Below the pieces are notes generated by a model, which was not told where the DNA came from, did not search any database, and saw nothing but the letters and a program-made list of their open reading frames with translations. The translations under genes and the position numbers were made by a program. A stretch of DNA of 48,232 nucleotides. Origin: JBFMFH01 sp040752275 (GTDB lineage: Bacteria; Acidobacteriota; Vicinamibacteria; Vicinamibacterales; JAKQTR01). Shown in pieces: positions 34,803 through 43,813 of this stretch. The first letter of the stretch is position 1, and each line of letters opens with the position of its first letter. Location: the NCBI GenBank assembly GCA_040752275.1, contig JBFMFH010000094.1:1-48232 (forward strand). Direction: 5' to 3'.

Positions 34803-35034
34803 CCGTGCAGCCAAGTGCTCGCGCCATGATGCGGTTGTAGTTCTCCCAATTCGCAAAGCTCGAGTATCCGGCCTGCTTCAGCCAACGCTGCACGCTCAGG
34901 CGTTCTTCTTCCGTAAGCGGGAAGACGACGAGCAGAAACACCGCTCCGTTGGCGCGCCACTCCTGATATCGGACACCCGGGATCAGCTTCCCGTCGCTGC
35001 CAACGACAATGGGCCGCTGTGCCGTCGTATCCAT
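34795..35034 (-). CDS. Unknown 79-aa protein ending in Gly-Gly
   Basis: The 79-aa protein begins MDTTAQRPIVVGSDGKLIPG, has a hydrophobic strand (NGAVFLLVVFPL), two amphipathic helices, and ends ALGCTGG. An alpha/beta fold is likely. The ribosome site is AAGGAG. The terminal Gly-Gly is of interest but may be chance. Confidence 0.65.
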   Translation of the reverse strand: MDTTAQRPIVVGSDGKLIPGVRYQEWRANGAVFLLVVFPLTEEERLSVQRWLKQAGYSSFANWENYNRIMARALGCTGG

Positions 35035-35043
35035 ACGCTCCTT

Positions 35044-35442
35044 TCAGTGCATCAACGGAAGCGACCGACACCCGCCCTCCGTCAGGGTGGCGTTCTCGAC
35101 GATTGCGGGAACGAAGCTAGCCAGCGACCTGGTTAGCAGGAATCGCAAGGTCTCGCGACACGTGTCGACGTCGTCGATAGCGCAGACAAGGGAATACGCT
35201 TGCATGCGGAGTGATGACAGAGCGGCCTGCCTGAGTTCGTCAGACGTCGCATCGGGGTTCATCAAGTACTCGGCGCGGACACGCGACTCGGCCGCGACGC
35301 ACATGCCGTTGATCGTCAGACGCATGAAACGGTCGAATGCGTCGCGGAAGACTGGATCGGTTGGCGCGACCAGGCTGCCGTCGCGTGGCATGCGGCGACG
35401 ACGGACGGGTCGTGACTCGTGAGACTGTTTCCGGACCGCCAT
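35044..35442 (-). CDS. Unknown 132-aa protein, first gene of the operon
   Basis: The ATG at 35442 (MAVRKQSHESRPVRRRRMPR) gives 132 aa. The longer frame to 35490 would start inside the promoter region. The N-terminus is strongly basic. The rest is helical with Cys residues at CVAAES, LVCAID and DTCRE. It could be a nucleic-acid-binding adaptor (inference). It is 9 bp ahead of the 79-aa gene. Confidence 0.6.
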   Translation of the reverse strand: MAVRKQSHESRPVRRRRMPRDGSLVAPTDPVFRDAFDRFMRLTINGMCVAAESRVRAEYLMNPDATSDELRQAALSSLRMQAYSLVCAIDDVDTCRETLRFLLTRSLASFVPAIVENATLTEGGCRSLPLMH

Positions 35443-35516
35443 GTCAGCCTCGGATCCTGCGGCCCGTGCTGCCCACCATGGTGAGCACACGGTGGTCGAT
35501 CTACATCTACTACGAT

Positions 35517-35546
35517 AATATAATAACGCACAGCTGATCTTGTCAA
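35517..35546 (-). promoter_or_regulatory. Strong sigma-70-type promoter of the vWA/radical SAM operon
   Basis: On the minus strand TTGACA (35546-35541) is followed after 18 bp by TATATT (35522-35517). It lies in an AT-rich island within otherwise GC-rich DNA. Transcription would start near 35510, 70 bp ahead of the 132-aa gene. The divergent XRE gene starts at 35606, so it may control this promoter. Confidence 0.65.
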
Positions 35547-35605
35547 GCTGCTCTTCTCTCGCGCTTGACGTGTGGCACCCGTAAGTGCTGAAGTATCAGC
35601 CGGTT

Positions 35606-36073
35606 ATGGACTTCAAGCGGCAGCAATTGACCGAGCTGGGGAAGAAGCTACGCGAGTTGCGTGAGCAATCGGGATTATCCCAAGCTGAGCTGGGTCGAAG
35701 GAGCGAAATCTCAACCGTGCTGGTGAGGAGGATTGAAGCGGGCCAAGTTGAGCCGTCAATTCTTGTCGTGTTGCGGATGGGACAAGCTCTGGCCGAGAAG
35801 TTGCCCGCCGAGGCGGTGCCCAAAACGCGACGCTCATCACGAGGTCAGGAAGCATCGGCGAACATCCTAGTGTGGCTCGTCTCTCATGTGGAATCGTGGG
35901 GCCACATGGTCAACAGCAGATGGCGCCGGATGCTGAAGAACCCATTACTCCGAAAGACCGCGGGCGCTGATCCTTTCGGAGTGTCGTTCGACCAAAAAGT
36001 CCGATTGCTCCAGTTGTTTGGTGAATTGCCAAGTCTCCGATCCCGGCGGGGCCGACCAGCAAGGCAGCGATGA
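35606..36073 (+). CDS. XRE-family helix-turn-helix regulator
   Basis: From the ATG at 35606 the 155-aa protein has a classic helix-turn-helix at about 8-60 (LGKKLRELREQSGLSQAELG, then RRSEISTVLVRRIEAGQVEP). The C-terminal half is basic and of unknown fold. Its stop overlaps the next start (ATGA, 36070-36073). It is divergent from the vWA/radical SAM operon. Together with the peptidase it resembles XRE/ImmA control pairs of mobile elements. Confidence 0.85.
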   Translation: MDFKRQQLTELGKKLRELREQSGLSQAELGRRSEISTVLVRRIEAGQVEPSILVVLRMGQALAEKLPAEAVPKTRRSSRGQEASANILVWLVSHVESWGHMVNSRWRRMLKNPLLRKTAGADPFGVSFDQKVRLLQLFGELPSLRSRRGRPARQR

Positions 36074-37245
36074 CCGGCGAGAAGGCGGCGATTGACGTGA
36101 ATGGGGCCGAGCTGTCCTTCTCAGTCGTCGAACAGCATGTCCGACGAGGTGATTACGGAGAGTATCTTGACGTCCAGCGGCTCTGCGATGAACTCGGCGT
36201 CGTCGTCATTCCATCAGCAGCCTGGGAGCACGAGACCTACCACAAGACCGCCACTAGTGGGTCACGTCGTCCCAAGGACTCCGAAGAACTTCACAGCCTG
36301 TACCATCCAGCCTTCAACGGATCGCCAACTATCTTTGTTCACGAATCGCTCAGCAGCGACGAACGTCGGTTCTTCATTGTGCATGAGCTCTTTCACCACC
36401 TTGATGTCCGGGACTATCGCCATCGTCGGGGTCGGTACAGCGTTGCCTTTCCGCCAGTTGCGGAAAGACGGGCGGATACGTTTGCTCTTCAGTTGCTCGT
36501 TCCCGCAGCGCAGGTCGTGCCGGCTCTTTCACAGGGCACCGTACTTGAGCTCCACAGCCGCTTCCGCCTTCACCCGCCAGACCTGTGTTCCATCTTGCTC
36601 ACACGGATGGCACTCCGAGACGCCTTCTACGTCCCGACGATTCTCGCGGTCGGGGGTGACTTGCTGACCAGTCCGCGCGTCAAGTTGGGCGCCGACATGA
36701 GTGAACATAGACAGGTTCGCAATGGCAGGATCGCGGGGCCGCTGTTCGAGATCACCCCGGCGACCGGCCGATACCGCCGCGCCACACCAGACAAAGAGAT
36801 ATGGGGCGGCATTGTCGATGCATCTGGCTCGCTGTATCCTGCCATCGGCTGGACGCAATTCTTGACGAGTTGGGGAACACAAGGCGGCGTGGACAAGCGC
36901 GCGACCTGCGCGTTACGTCCGGAACCGGTGATCGGCGAATCGGTTCATGGATATAAGGTACGCGCCCCGAAGCTAGGCACTGTCTGGACCGTCGAGGACA
37001 GGACGCGATTCGCTGAGATGTACGTGGGGTTCTCAATCCGGTCCTCTCATTCCAACGAACCCGAGGTTCCCTACGTCGTCTGTTTTGGCCTGAGGGATGA
37101 CGACGGCGGAGTGGCTCGCCGATGGCGTGAAGGCAAGCTGACCCTGGAGGATCAAACACGAACCTCAACCGAGAGCGTTGATGCATACGTCACGAGACTC
37201 AGAGAACTGGTCGGACTTGTGCCGGCGAGCGCAAGGCACTCGTGA
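36070..37245 (+). CDS. ImmA/IrrE-family metallopeptidase
   Basis: The 391-aa protein contains FFIVHELFHHLDVRDY near 105-115. The HELFH fits HExxH, and the ERRADTFALQLLVPA segment gives the third ligand (Glu). This is the ImmA/IrrE (DUF955) arrangement. In ICE and phage systems ImmA cleaves the partner XRE repressor on damage. Its C-terminal half (about 200-391) is longer than in typical ImmA and shows no known domain. It is coupled to the XRE gene. Confidence 0.82.
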   Translation: MTGEKAAIDVNGAELSFSVVEQHVRRGDYGEYLDVQRLCDELGVVVIPSAAWEHETYHKTATSGSRRPKDSEELHSLYHPAFNGSPTIFVHESLSSDERRFFIVHELFHHLDVRDYRHRRGRYSVAFPPVAERRADTFALQLLVPAAQVVPALSQGTVLELHSRFRLHPPDLCSILLTRMALRDAFYVPTILAVGGDLLTSPRVKLGADMSEHRQVRNGRIAGPLFEITPATGRYRRATPDKEIWGGIVDASGSLYPAIGWTQFLTSWGTQGGVDKRATCALRPEPVIGESVHGYKVRAPKLGTVWTVEDRTRFAEMYVGFSIRSSHSNEPEVPYVVCFGLRDDDGGVARRWREGKLTLEDQTRTSTESVDAYVTRLRELVGLVPASARHS

Positions 37246-37585
37246 AGGCCTTGCGTGTGGCCACCGTCGGCAAGCTCTTCGTGTTGGCCTGGATTGCCCA
37301 GCAACCCGGGTAGGCTGGGCGATCCGACGGACGGGCGATGTCGTGTTGACGGAAGTTGGTGATGCCGAGCAGAGGCGCAGGACGAATCGATGCCGCATAG
37401 CTTGACGAGGAGGGGGATAAGTCCCGGTGGGCGCCAGCCCGCCAGGTTTCGAGGTTGCACGCAGCCCGCAGATACAAGAGGAGTCGTGCAACGGCTCTCA
37501 AGTTCGCAATGGGCGCCCGACGTTCACGAGATGCCGAGGGGCGCCAGCCTTCGAGGATTCTCGCCGGCCAGCGCACGCCGAGCAG
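37246..37585. other. Non-coding gap between convergent genes
   Basis: No credible gene. Two copies of GGGCGCCAGCC occur near 37429 and 37544. No hairpin with a T-run is evident. Confidence 0.5.
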
Positions 37586-39856
37586 TCAGAGGCTGGCGAG
37601 GTTCTGACGCACGGATGTGACGCCCCACTCCTGCATGGATTTGTCCGTCAGCGTGGTCTCGTCCTGCGTTAGCAGCACGACGCGCTGGTTCTCTTCTATG
37701 TCCTGGGCCCTCAGGTAGCGACGAATGCGCTCGCGGACGGTGTCGTTCCAACAGATGCCGTAGTAAGGGAGACCGTTGTCGGCCGCGCGCGTCAGATGGC
37801 GCGTCTCCAGCCCCTTGGACTCGCCCGAGATTAGCTCGACGACGAACGACCCCTCGGCGCTCTCGAACTTCAGGTCGAATCGTCCACCGAATCCGTCGCG
37901 CGCCTCAGTCTGCCAGTGGGTCGCGCCCTTGACGCGCTGGGCCCACTCGATGGCTCGCTGCTCAAGCTCTCTCGATTTCGGTCCACCGAATCGCTTGGTC
38001 TGCCAGCGCACCAGCGGTCGAGCGAGCAGTTCGCTGTGCTCAGAAAGCCAGCGAGCACCGGCGTCCGTGACGTGCAAGTGTTTCTGGATGCCGCCGAGGC
38101 CCGGTACTCTGGTCTCCTGGGCGAGCCCGCGCGCCAGCAGCATCTTCTTCGTCCGGTCGCCAACGCTCTTGGCTAGCTGGAGGTCGCTATATAGATAGGT
38201 GATCGGTCGGCCTGGCCTGCTGGCGATCTGGTGCAGCAGGTGGGCCATGGCGGACTCGTTGCGCTCCAGTCGGCTGGTCGGCTTGGCCGGCTCGCTCACT
38301 GGTGCACCTGGCGCTCCAACTAGCCGGCTGACTGGCTCACTTGGTTCTTCTGGCGTTCGCAGCTCGCCCAGCGGCCCCGTCGCCCTTGGCACGTTCATGA
38401 TCACTGGCGCACCGAGCACACAGGGCGCTTCCGCTTTCTGGAGAACTGGCTCGCTGGCTCTCTTTTCCACCGGAAATGGAGGTCCGGCCTCGGATTCCGT
38501 ATCGAAGACCGGGGCGCCGAGTGCCTTCAGCCGCGCGATGGCCAGTTCCCGGATGCGTACGTCTGGCACGACAACCTTCTTGATGTCGTCCGTCTTGATG
38601 AGAAAGGGAAAACGGTAACGGTCCGGCAGGCGCACGATGGCTTCGCCGGTGCCGAGTCGTGCCACATAGTCCCGGTCCCGCGGGCGCTCGAAAGCGATGG
38701 CCTTGCCGACAGCGTGGATGTCAGCCGTGGTGATCTGCCGCATCACCATCAGCGTCTGTGTGTTGGACCACATGGTCACATCGCAATCGCCGGCGCTCTG
38801 CAGGAGGGATACGAGGCCGAGCCCCTTTTCGCGGACTTCGCGATAGAGTTGCTGCAGCGTCGGTTGCTCGTAGCCCATCTTGAAGATTCGCGCCGCCTCC
38901 TCAAAGATGATGACCTTGCGCAGTTCGTCGGGCTGCTCGGTGTCCATGTGCTTCAGGAAGTCGCGAAGGATGAACTGGGTGACGAGGTAGACGTAGGCCT
39001 CTGTCGGCACGTAGTCGCACTCGAACACCACCAATTTCGCGCGATCCACGTCCTGCTCCATGACATTGCGCCGCACGTTGATGACATTCCCCAGCGACGA
39101 CACGATCTCGCTCGAAATCCGAAGCGCGGTGGCCATCCAGTCGCCCCCTCGCTTTCCGCCACGGCTTGCCTGCAGCGCGGCGCGTTTCAACTCGGCATGG
39201 ATGTCGGCGTAGGTGAAGTGCTGTTCTGCTGCTTCTGGCATGGGATACAAGGCGCGCAACTTGCGACCAACGTCGTCTCGTGTTGCGCGACTGCCCAGGC
39301 CTCCGTACATCGCGTCAGACTCCACCCTGCCGACCCATGCGTCGAAGCGTTGGACATCCACACCCGGCAATGGAATCAAGAAGTTCTGGTACCACGGACT
39401 GATGTCGCGACCGACCGTGAAGATGCGCACATCACGTTCGGGGACGTACTCAATCAGCGAACGCCACGATCGTTTCGGGTCCCAGACACAGACCGGCACG
39501 TCGGCTTCCAGCAAGGACTTGGCAATCTGAAAAGCCAATGTCGTCTTCACGGTCCCGGAAGCTCCAACGATCGCGATCTTCTTGACGATCTCCGCCTTGG
39601 TGAGGCCAAAGACGCCGCATGGTCGGTCGTAGTGCACCGTGCCGCAGCGTATTGGGCCCGAGACGTCGGGTGGAGGTGGCAACAGGATGTGTTGGTGTTT
39701 GTAGGATTCGCTCAGAAGGGAATCACCGAGGGCGGAGATAAATGGATCAACATGTTTCCGGAGTTTCGAGTCCTGGGCAGCGAGCCAAAGCGCCCTGGTG
39801 GTCGCATCGCCCAACTTGGGTTCGAGCTTGCGCAGGCGCTCGTCGCGTTCACTCAC
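37586..39856 (-). CDS. HerA/FtsK-like ATPase with C-terminal winged-helix and nuclease-like domain
   Basis: The 756-aa protein has a P-loop region KIAIVGASGTVKTTLAFQIA near residue 97 and a Walker B-like KVIIFEEAARIF near 315. The layout is that of HerA/VirD4-type hexameric DNA pumps. The P-loop reads GASGTVKT. In the usual GxxGxGKT the sixth position is Gly, here Val. A Pro-rich linker (about 445-540) leads to a winged-helix-like part (about 545-630). The last 120 residues (RFDLKFESAEGSFVVELISG) look like a PD-(D/E)xK nuclease core with the Lys not obvious. It overlaps the coiled-coil gene by 4 bp. It could be a defence or a DNA-translocation protein. Confidence 0.7.
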   Translation of the reverse strand: MSERDERLRKLEPKLGDATTRALWLAAQDSKLRKHVDPFISALGDSLLSESYKHQHILLPPPPDVSGPIRCGTVHYDRPCGVFGLTKAEIVKKIAIVGASGTVKTTLAFQIAKSLLEADVPVCVWDPKRSWRSLIEYVPERDVRIFTVGRDISPWYQNFLIPLPGVDVQRFDAWVGRVESDAMYGGLGSRATRDDVGRKLRALYPMPEAAEQHFTYADIHAELKRAALQASRGGKRGGDWMATALRISSEIVSSLGNVINVRRNVMEQDVDRAKLVVFECDYVPTEAYVYLVTQFILRDFLKHMDTEQPDELRKVIIFEEAARIFKMGYEQPTLQQLYREVREKGLGLVSLLQSAGDCDVTMWSNTQTLMVMRQITTADIHAVGKAIAFERPRDRDYVARLGTGEAIVRLPDRYRFPFLIKTDDIKKVVVPDVRIRELAIARLKALGAPVFDTESEAGPPFPVEKRASEPVLQKAEAPCVLGAPVIMNVPRATGPLGELRTPEEPSEPVSRLVGAPGAPVSEPAKPTSRLERNESAMAHLLHQIASRPGRPITYLYSDLQLAKSVGDRTKKMLLARGLAQETRVPGLGGIQKHLHVTDAGARWLSEHSELLARPLVRWQTKRFGGPKSRELEQRAIEWAQRVKGATHWQTEARDGFGGRFDLKFESAEGSFVVELISGESKGLETRHLTRAADNGLPYYGICWNDTVRERIRRYLRAQDIEENQRVVLLTQDETTLTDKSMQEWGVTSVRQNLASL

Positions 39857-40263
39857 GGTCCCTCACGGCCCCTCTTGGTGACGGCCAGCGCGTTGAACAG
39901 TTCAAGCATGCCCTCGTACTCCTCGAGCTTCTCCCGTGCGTCGTGACCGAGCTGCGCCGTATCCTTGGCAAAGGCACGGAGCTCGCTCCGCGCTTCTTTG
40001 CCGAGCGAATCCACCTGGCGCATGAGCGTCGTGCGCACGGCAGACTCCGTATAGGGGAACATCCGGAGGCGCCGTTCCCTGTCGTCTCGCTCGCGGCCGA
40101 TCTCGTCCAAGATCTGGACATGGACGCGCTCGCGATGCTTCATCTGCGAGAGCCGTTCCTCTACGCTTTCCCGGAGAATTCGTACACGGCCCTCGAAGAA
40201 CTCCTCGCCGAACCGTTCCTCCTGGAGCCCATACCGCATCATTGCCTGTTGGTACTCTTGCAT
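39853..40263 (-). CDS. Coiled-coil partner of the ATPase
   Basis: The 136-aa protein is almost entirely charged helix (EERLSQMKHRERVHVQ, then RSELRAFAKDTAQLGHDARE). It begins at the ATG at 40263. The 4-bp overlap with the ATPase gene (39853-39856) shows coupling. It likely regulates or tethers the ATPase. No family is recognised. Confidence 0.65.
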   Translation of the reverse strand: MQEYQQAMMRYGLQEERFGEEFFEGRVRILRESVEERLSQMKHRERVHVQILDEIGRERDDRERRLRMFPYTESAVRTTLMRQVDSLGKEARSELRAFAKDTAQLGHDAREKLEEYEGMLELFNALAVTKRGREGP

Positions 40264-40368
40264 TGCAGACCGCCATGCCCTTGGCCGGGATCAACGTCCT
40301 GGCAGGAACAACGTCCTGATCCCTATATGGGCGCCAAACCTTTTATCCTTTCGCGCGTAATACTGAGC

Positions 40369-40752
40369 ATGATGAAATCGAAAAAAGGAAAGCCAGACAG
40401 CCACCCAACACACGAGAAGTCGGCCACGCAGGACGAACGTTATGCATCGTTCTCGAAGATCTACGAGCAGGCGCGACAACTGCAAGGGGAGCAAATCAGC
40501 CCAAAGGCCTTGCTGGATTCGGGAGACACCTTCGTCGTGCGCAACTACTTCAAACGGCATTCGCGTTTCGAGGGAAGCAGCGAGTACGTGGCGGTGGAGA
40601 TCGAGCTTCCCAATGGGCAGCGACGCTTCTTCTACAGTGGCAGCGAGCCTCTCAGGGACCAGCTCGATCGGACTGCAGTCGGCATGCCGTACCGTGCGAA
40701 GCTCGTCACGAAGAAGAGCGCGTCGGGGCGAACTTACACGACGCTGGCGTGA
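40369..40752 (+). CDS. Unknown 127-aa protein, possible OB-fold
   Basis: From ATGATG at 40369 (an AT-rich promoter-like stretch lies just upstream) the protein has a basic start, a helical middle (KIYEQARQLQGEQISPKALL), then a run of beta-like segments: FVVRNYFKR, YVAVEIELPNGQRRFFYSG, and PYRAKLVTKKSASGRTYTTL. The pattern suits an OB-fold or other small nucleic-acid binder. It is divergent from the ATPase operon. Confidence 0.6.
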   Translation: MMKSKKGKPDSHPTHEKSATQDERYASFSKIYEQARQLQGEQISPKALLDSGDTFVVRNYFKRHSRFEGSSEYVAVEIELPNGQRRFFYSGSEPLRDQLDRTAVGMPYRAKLVTKKSASGRTYTTLA

Positions 40753-41236
40753 CGGGCGAATCCTCGAAAGACAGTCTCAGACGGGTGACGGCGCCTCAGC
40801 CTCACGGCGCGCCGGGTAGACTCGAACCAGCGACCTTGCCAAGCAAGCGGTAGCCATTGGCCCTGGGCCAGGTCGCAAACCCTAGGCGACAGACCGGAGG
40901 TGATCTGCTATTTTGGAACGGACGATTACATTCACGACAGGCCGGCGACTTCTGAGACGGGTTGTGGGGCTCGGTTCAACTCCCAGATGGCGAGTCTGAC
41001 GGAGCTCCGTGTGAGACAATTCGCAGTCCTCTGCTTTTCCGTCAGCGCCGATGGCTCCGAAGCCGAAGCCAGAGAACTGGAACTGCGATTGGCGAGACCG
41101 ACTTCAAGTCCGTGGATGAGTACATCGACTCGCCGCCCGATCCCGTCCCGCGAGCTGTCGCCACACGGTGTGTGAGGAGGTGTGAGAGACGTCAGGGTCA
41201 CAAGGTCTTGCTGAGCCTTCGGGATCGATCAATGGT
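40753..41236. other. Non-coding gap with a degenerate tRNA-like fragment
   Basis: The sequence at 40813-40835 contains GACTCGAACCAGCGACC, which resembles a tRNA T-arm on the minus strand. The stem does not pair well and no full tRNA can be folded. No credible gene lies here. Confidence 0.45.
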
Positions 41237-43672
41237 ATGACCGTGAATGCTCTACACAAGCGGCTCTGGAACCTTATGTTTAGGGCGAGGTTCAAGGGGA
41301 AGCGCGCCGGCTCCCTCGTTTGGCGGTCCGTCTCCCGATGGGAGGTACTTGTCCGCGCAGTCCTGTTCTTCGGCTTGGCGTCAGGTCTCGCGGCGTTCAT
41401 CAATCACGCCACAGACGCCGACCGCGTCAGCGGTGGAACGATTGCCGGTGTGCTCATCGCGATGGGGTCGATGTTCGGCGGCGTCCTCGCGATTGTCTTC
41501 GCGCTGTCCAGTTTCATGCAGCAGAATGCCGCCCACCTCTACTCATCGCAATTCTATGAGGTCTACGCCCGTGACCGCCGCGAGAAGATGATATTCGGTC
41601 TCATCGCCTGCCTCACGATCTCGTGCTTCGGACTGGTTCTGTTCCAGAATGTGGCGACAGTGCCACTGCCTCAGTCAGTCTTGGTCTACCTGATACTGCT
41701 CATGACGGCTGCTGTCTTTTCTCTGGTCGACTGGCAGTACCAGCTGGTCACCAGGAAGATCAATCCGCTCGTGGCTCTGGTGTTTCTGGAAGAGCAGTGT
41801 CTCAAGTCTCTCGCCAGGGCCCACAAGTTCGCCAAGGCCATAGCGTCATGGTTGCGGATAAGCGACGAGAGACTCACCGAGGATCAAGCGCTGGCTGTCA
41901 GCTACGCCAGGTTCATCACGCCGCAGGTGGGGAACGTTGATCACCAACTCGAACATATAACGGAAATCTCGCTGAGGCTGGCCTCCAAAGGCGAACTCCT
42001 GGCAACCAAGCGAGGGTTGGCGGCCGTTCACAATGTCCTGGCGAAGTACCTGGAGTTCCGCAGGGACTCGTCCTTGGCGCTGCCCGCCGGCCCCTACCTG
42101 ATGGCTGTCGAGAGCGACAGCCAGAACTTTCTTGCGAAGAACTTCGAGCGAACCAACACCGCGGGCGAGACCCTGATGGCCCAGCGGCAATCCCAGTCGG
42201 TTGTCTTCATCATGGACCTGTACGCCTCATTGGCCGTGCGTTCCAAGGAGGTTCAGTTCCTCAACCGGTCCGGCGAGAATCCTGTTCTCGACCAGCTCCG
42301 AGGTTACGTGAGGGGACTGCTGGACTCTGCGATTCGGGCAGACGACCTGGAAGTCTGTTTTCGGAGTGTCAACGTCTTCAAGGCCATCGGAATGGCAGCC
42401 GTCGACCGTAGGCTCCATGTGGCAACGCTGTACGGCGTCTACGGAGACTTGGCGAGGGTGGCCACATGGGCGATCACAAGCAAGAAGCCAGTGTTCGTCG
42501 AGCACTGCACGGACGCCATCGTGACGTTGGTGGGAAGCTCAATCCAAGAGGATGTGCCTGGCCTGGAGCCTCAGGTGGCTGAGGCGCTGAAGCAACTGCA
42601 AGCCATAACGCTGGCCATGCAAGCCGCTGTCTCCGCCGGTTTCATACCGATGAACGTGCATTCACAGTTCCTGGTCGGCAAGTGTTATGAGCAGCTGGAA
42701 CCTGTGTTTGCGACGCTCGCCCAACGCTACATCAACCTGCCGGAAGGCCAGCAGAAGAGCGCGTTCGCATCGAATCTGCTCAGGCTGCTTGACGCTTTGT
42801 ATCAAAGCCTTCGGGAAATGTCGGAACTCCTGAAGAACTGCGATGCCCCGGTTGTGTTCAACATCGCCTCGCTTATTGACGAGATCCTTAAGCGGCTAGT
42901 CCATCTCTCGGTCGACACGAAGGACATCGGCAAGCGGCAGGAGTTCGAAAAGTCGTTGCGCTGGTACACGTATCTGCCCGGGTGGTTTGTTGAGCACGCC
43001 AGCACATTTACGTCAACGCACGCATTTGGCACGCTGGCTGGCGTTGCCCCTATGACGGCTCTGCTGCTTCTACACAGGCAAGCGTGGCCTGAGCATATCG
43101 TCGACTGCGCTAAAGCAGCGTTCTCCGTGACCAAACAGATGCTCAAGAAGGTGAAAGGAGGGTACGCATACGACGAACCCAGGCACATGCTCACGATCTG
43201 CTATCTGGGCATCGTTGCGCTGAAACAGGGACCAGCTGGCGTCGGGGTCGTGAAGAACATCATCGCGATGATTCGTGAGTTCGAGGACTTGTACCGACAG
43301 AAATACTTCAGCCGGTTCACACCGCCACCTGGCGCGTACCTGGGACCACGGCCCGAGCAGTTGCGCATTGAGATGCTGCGATGGCGCTCGGATTTCATCA
43401 AAGACCGATACAACTTTGTGCCGCTGAGCGACGACCCAGACAGCATCGTGCGTCAACTCGTCGATGACGCTGACGTGGACCGTTTCATTGTGGAAGCGTG
43501 GGAGACGGTGCCGCCACACAGCAGCATTGAGCAGGAACTTGTTGAGCGGCTCGGACGACGGCGCGGCATCCGGCGACTTGTGGCCATTCTCACCAATGAA
43601 CTCGCGAGACGGCAAAGCGCAGGTGACGTGCGCAGCGAGGCGGCCCAAGTGCAGAGTGTGCATGCGCGCTGA
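41237..43672 (+). CDS. DUF2254-like multi-helix membrane protein, possible defence effector
   Basis: The 811-aa protein has four N-terminal membrane helices (about 35-57, 70-95, 115-137, 142-163). The rest is soluble and helical, without a recognised catalytic motif. The N-terminal layout resembles the DUF2254 membrane proteins. An HNH nuclease follows on the opposite strand. The gene has no strong ribosome site at its ATG at 41237. A role in ion flux or membrane disruption is only inferred. Confidence 0.6.
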   Translation: MTVNALHKRLWNLMFRARFKGKRAGSLVWRSVSRWEVLVRAVLFFGLASGLAAFINHATDADRVSGGTIAGVLIAMGSMFGGVLAIVFALSSFMQQNAAHLYSSQFYEVYARDRREKMIFGLIACLTISCFGLVLFQNVATVPLPQSVLVYLILLMTAAVFSLVDWQYQLVTRKINPLVALVFLEEQCLKSLARAHKFAKAIASWLRISDERLTEDQALAVSYARFITPQVGNVDHQLEHITEISLRLASKGELLATKRGLAAVHNVLAKYLEFRRDSSLALPAGPYLMAVESDSQNFLAKNFERTNTAGETLMAQRQSQSVVFIMDLYASLAVRSKEVQFLNRSGENPVLDQLRGYVRGLLDSAIRADDLEVCFRSVNVFKAIGMAAVDRRLHVATLYGVYGDLARVATWAITSKKPVFVEHCTDAIVTLVGSSIQEDVPGLEPQVAEALKQLQAITLAMQAAVSAGFIPMNVHSQFLVGKCYEQLEPVFATLAQRYINLPEGQQKSAFASNLLRLLDALYQSLREMSELLKNCDAPVVFNIASLIDEILKRLVHLSVDTKDIGKRQEFEKSLRWYTYLPGWFVEHASTFTSTHAFGTLAGVAPMTALLLLHRQAWPEHIVDCAKAAFSVTKQMLKKVKGGYAYDEPRHMLTICYLGIVALKQGPAGVGVVKNIIAMIREFEDLYRQKYFSRFTPPPGAYLGPRPEQLRIEMLRWRSDFIKDRYNFVPLSDDPDSIVRQLVDDADVDRFIVEAWETVPPHSSIEQELVERLGRRRGIRRLVAILTNELARRQSAGDVRSEAAQVQSVHAR

Positions 43673-43813
43673 ATGTCTTTAGCGCAAGGCCTCCCAATGC
43701 GTACCGTCCACCACGGGCGATGCGGCATGTCAATGTTCACGGCAAGCCCAGACACGTCCACCGGTCTGGCGCTCCCAAATCGGCATTGACGCGCGCGCCG
43801 CCAACGTCTGCCT

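Noticed and set aside
40813..40880. tRNA-like T-arm, possible further attachment site
   Set aside because: The stem does not pair, the acceptor end is absent, and only 16 bp resemble the tRNA-Pro repeat.
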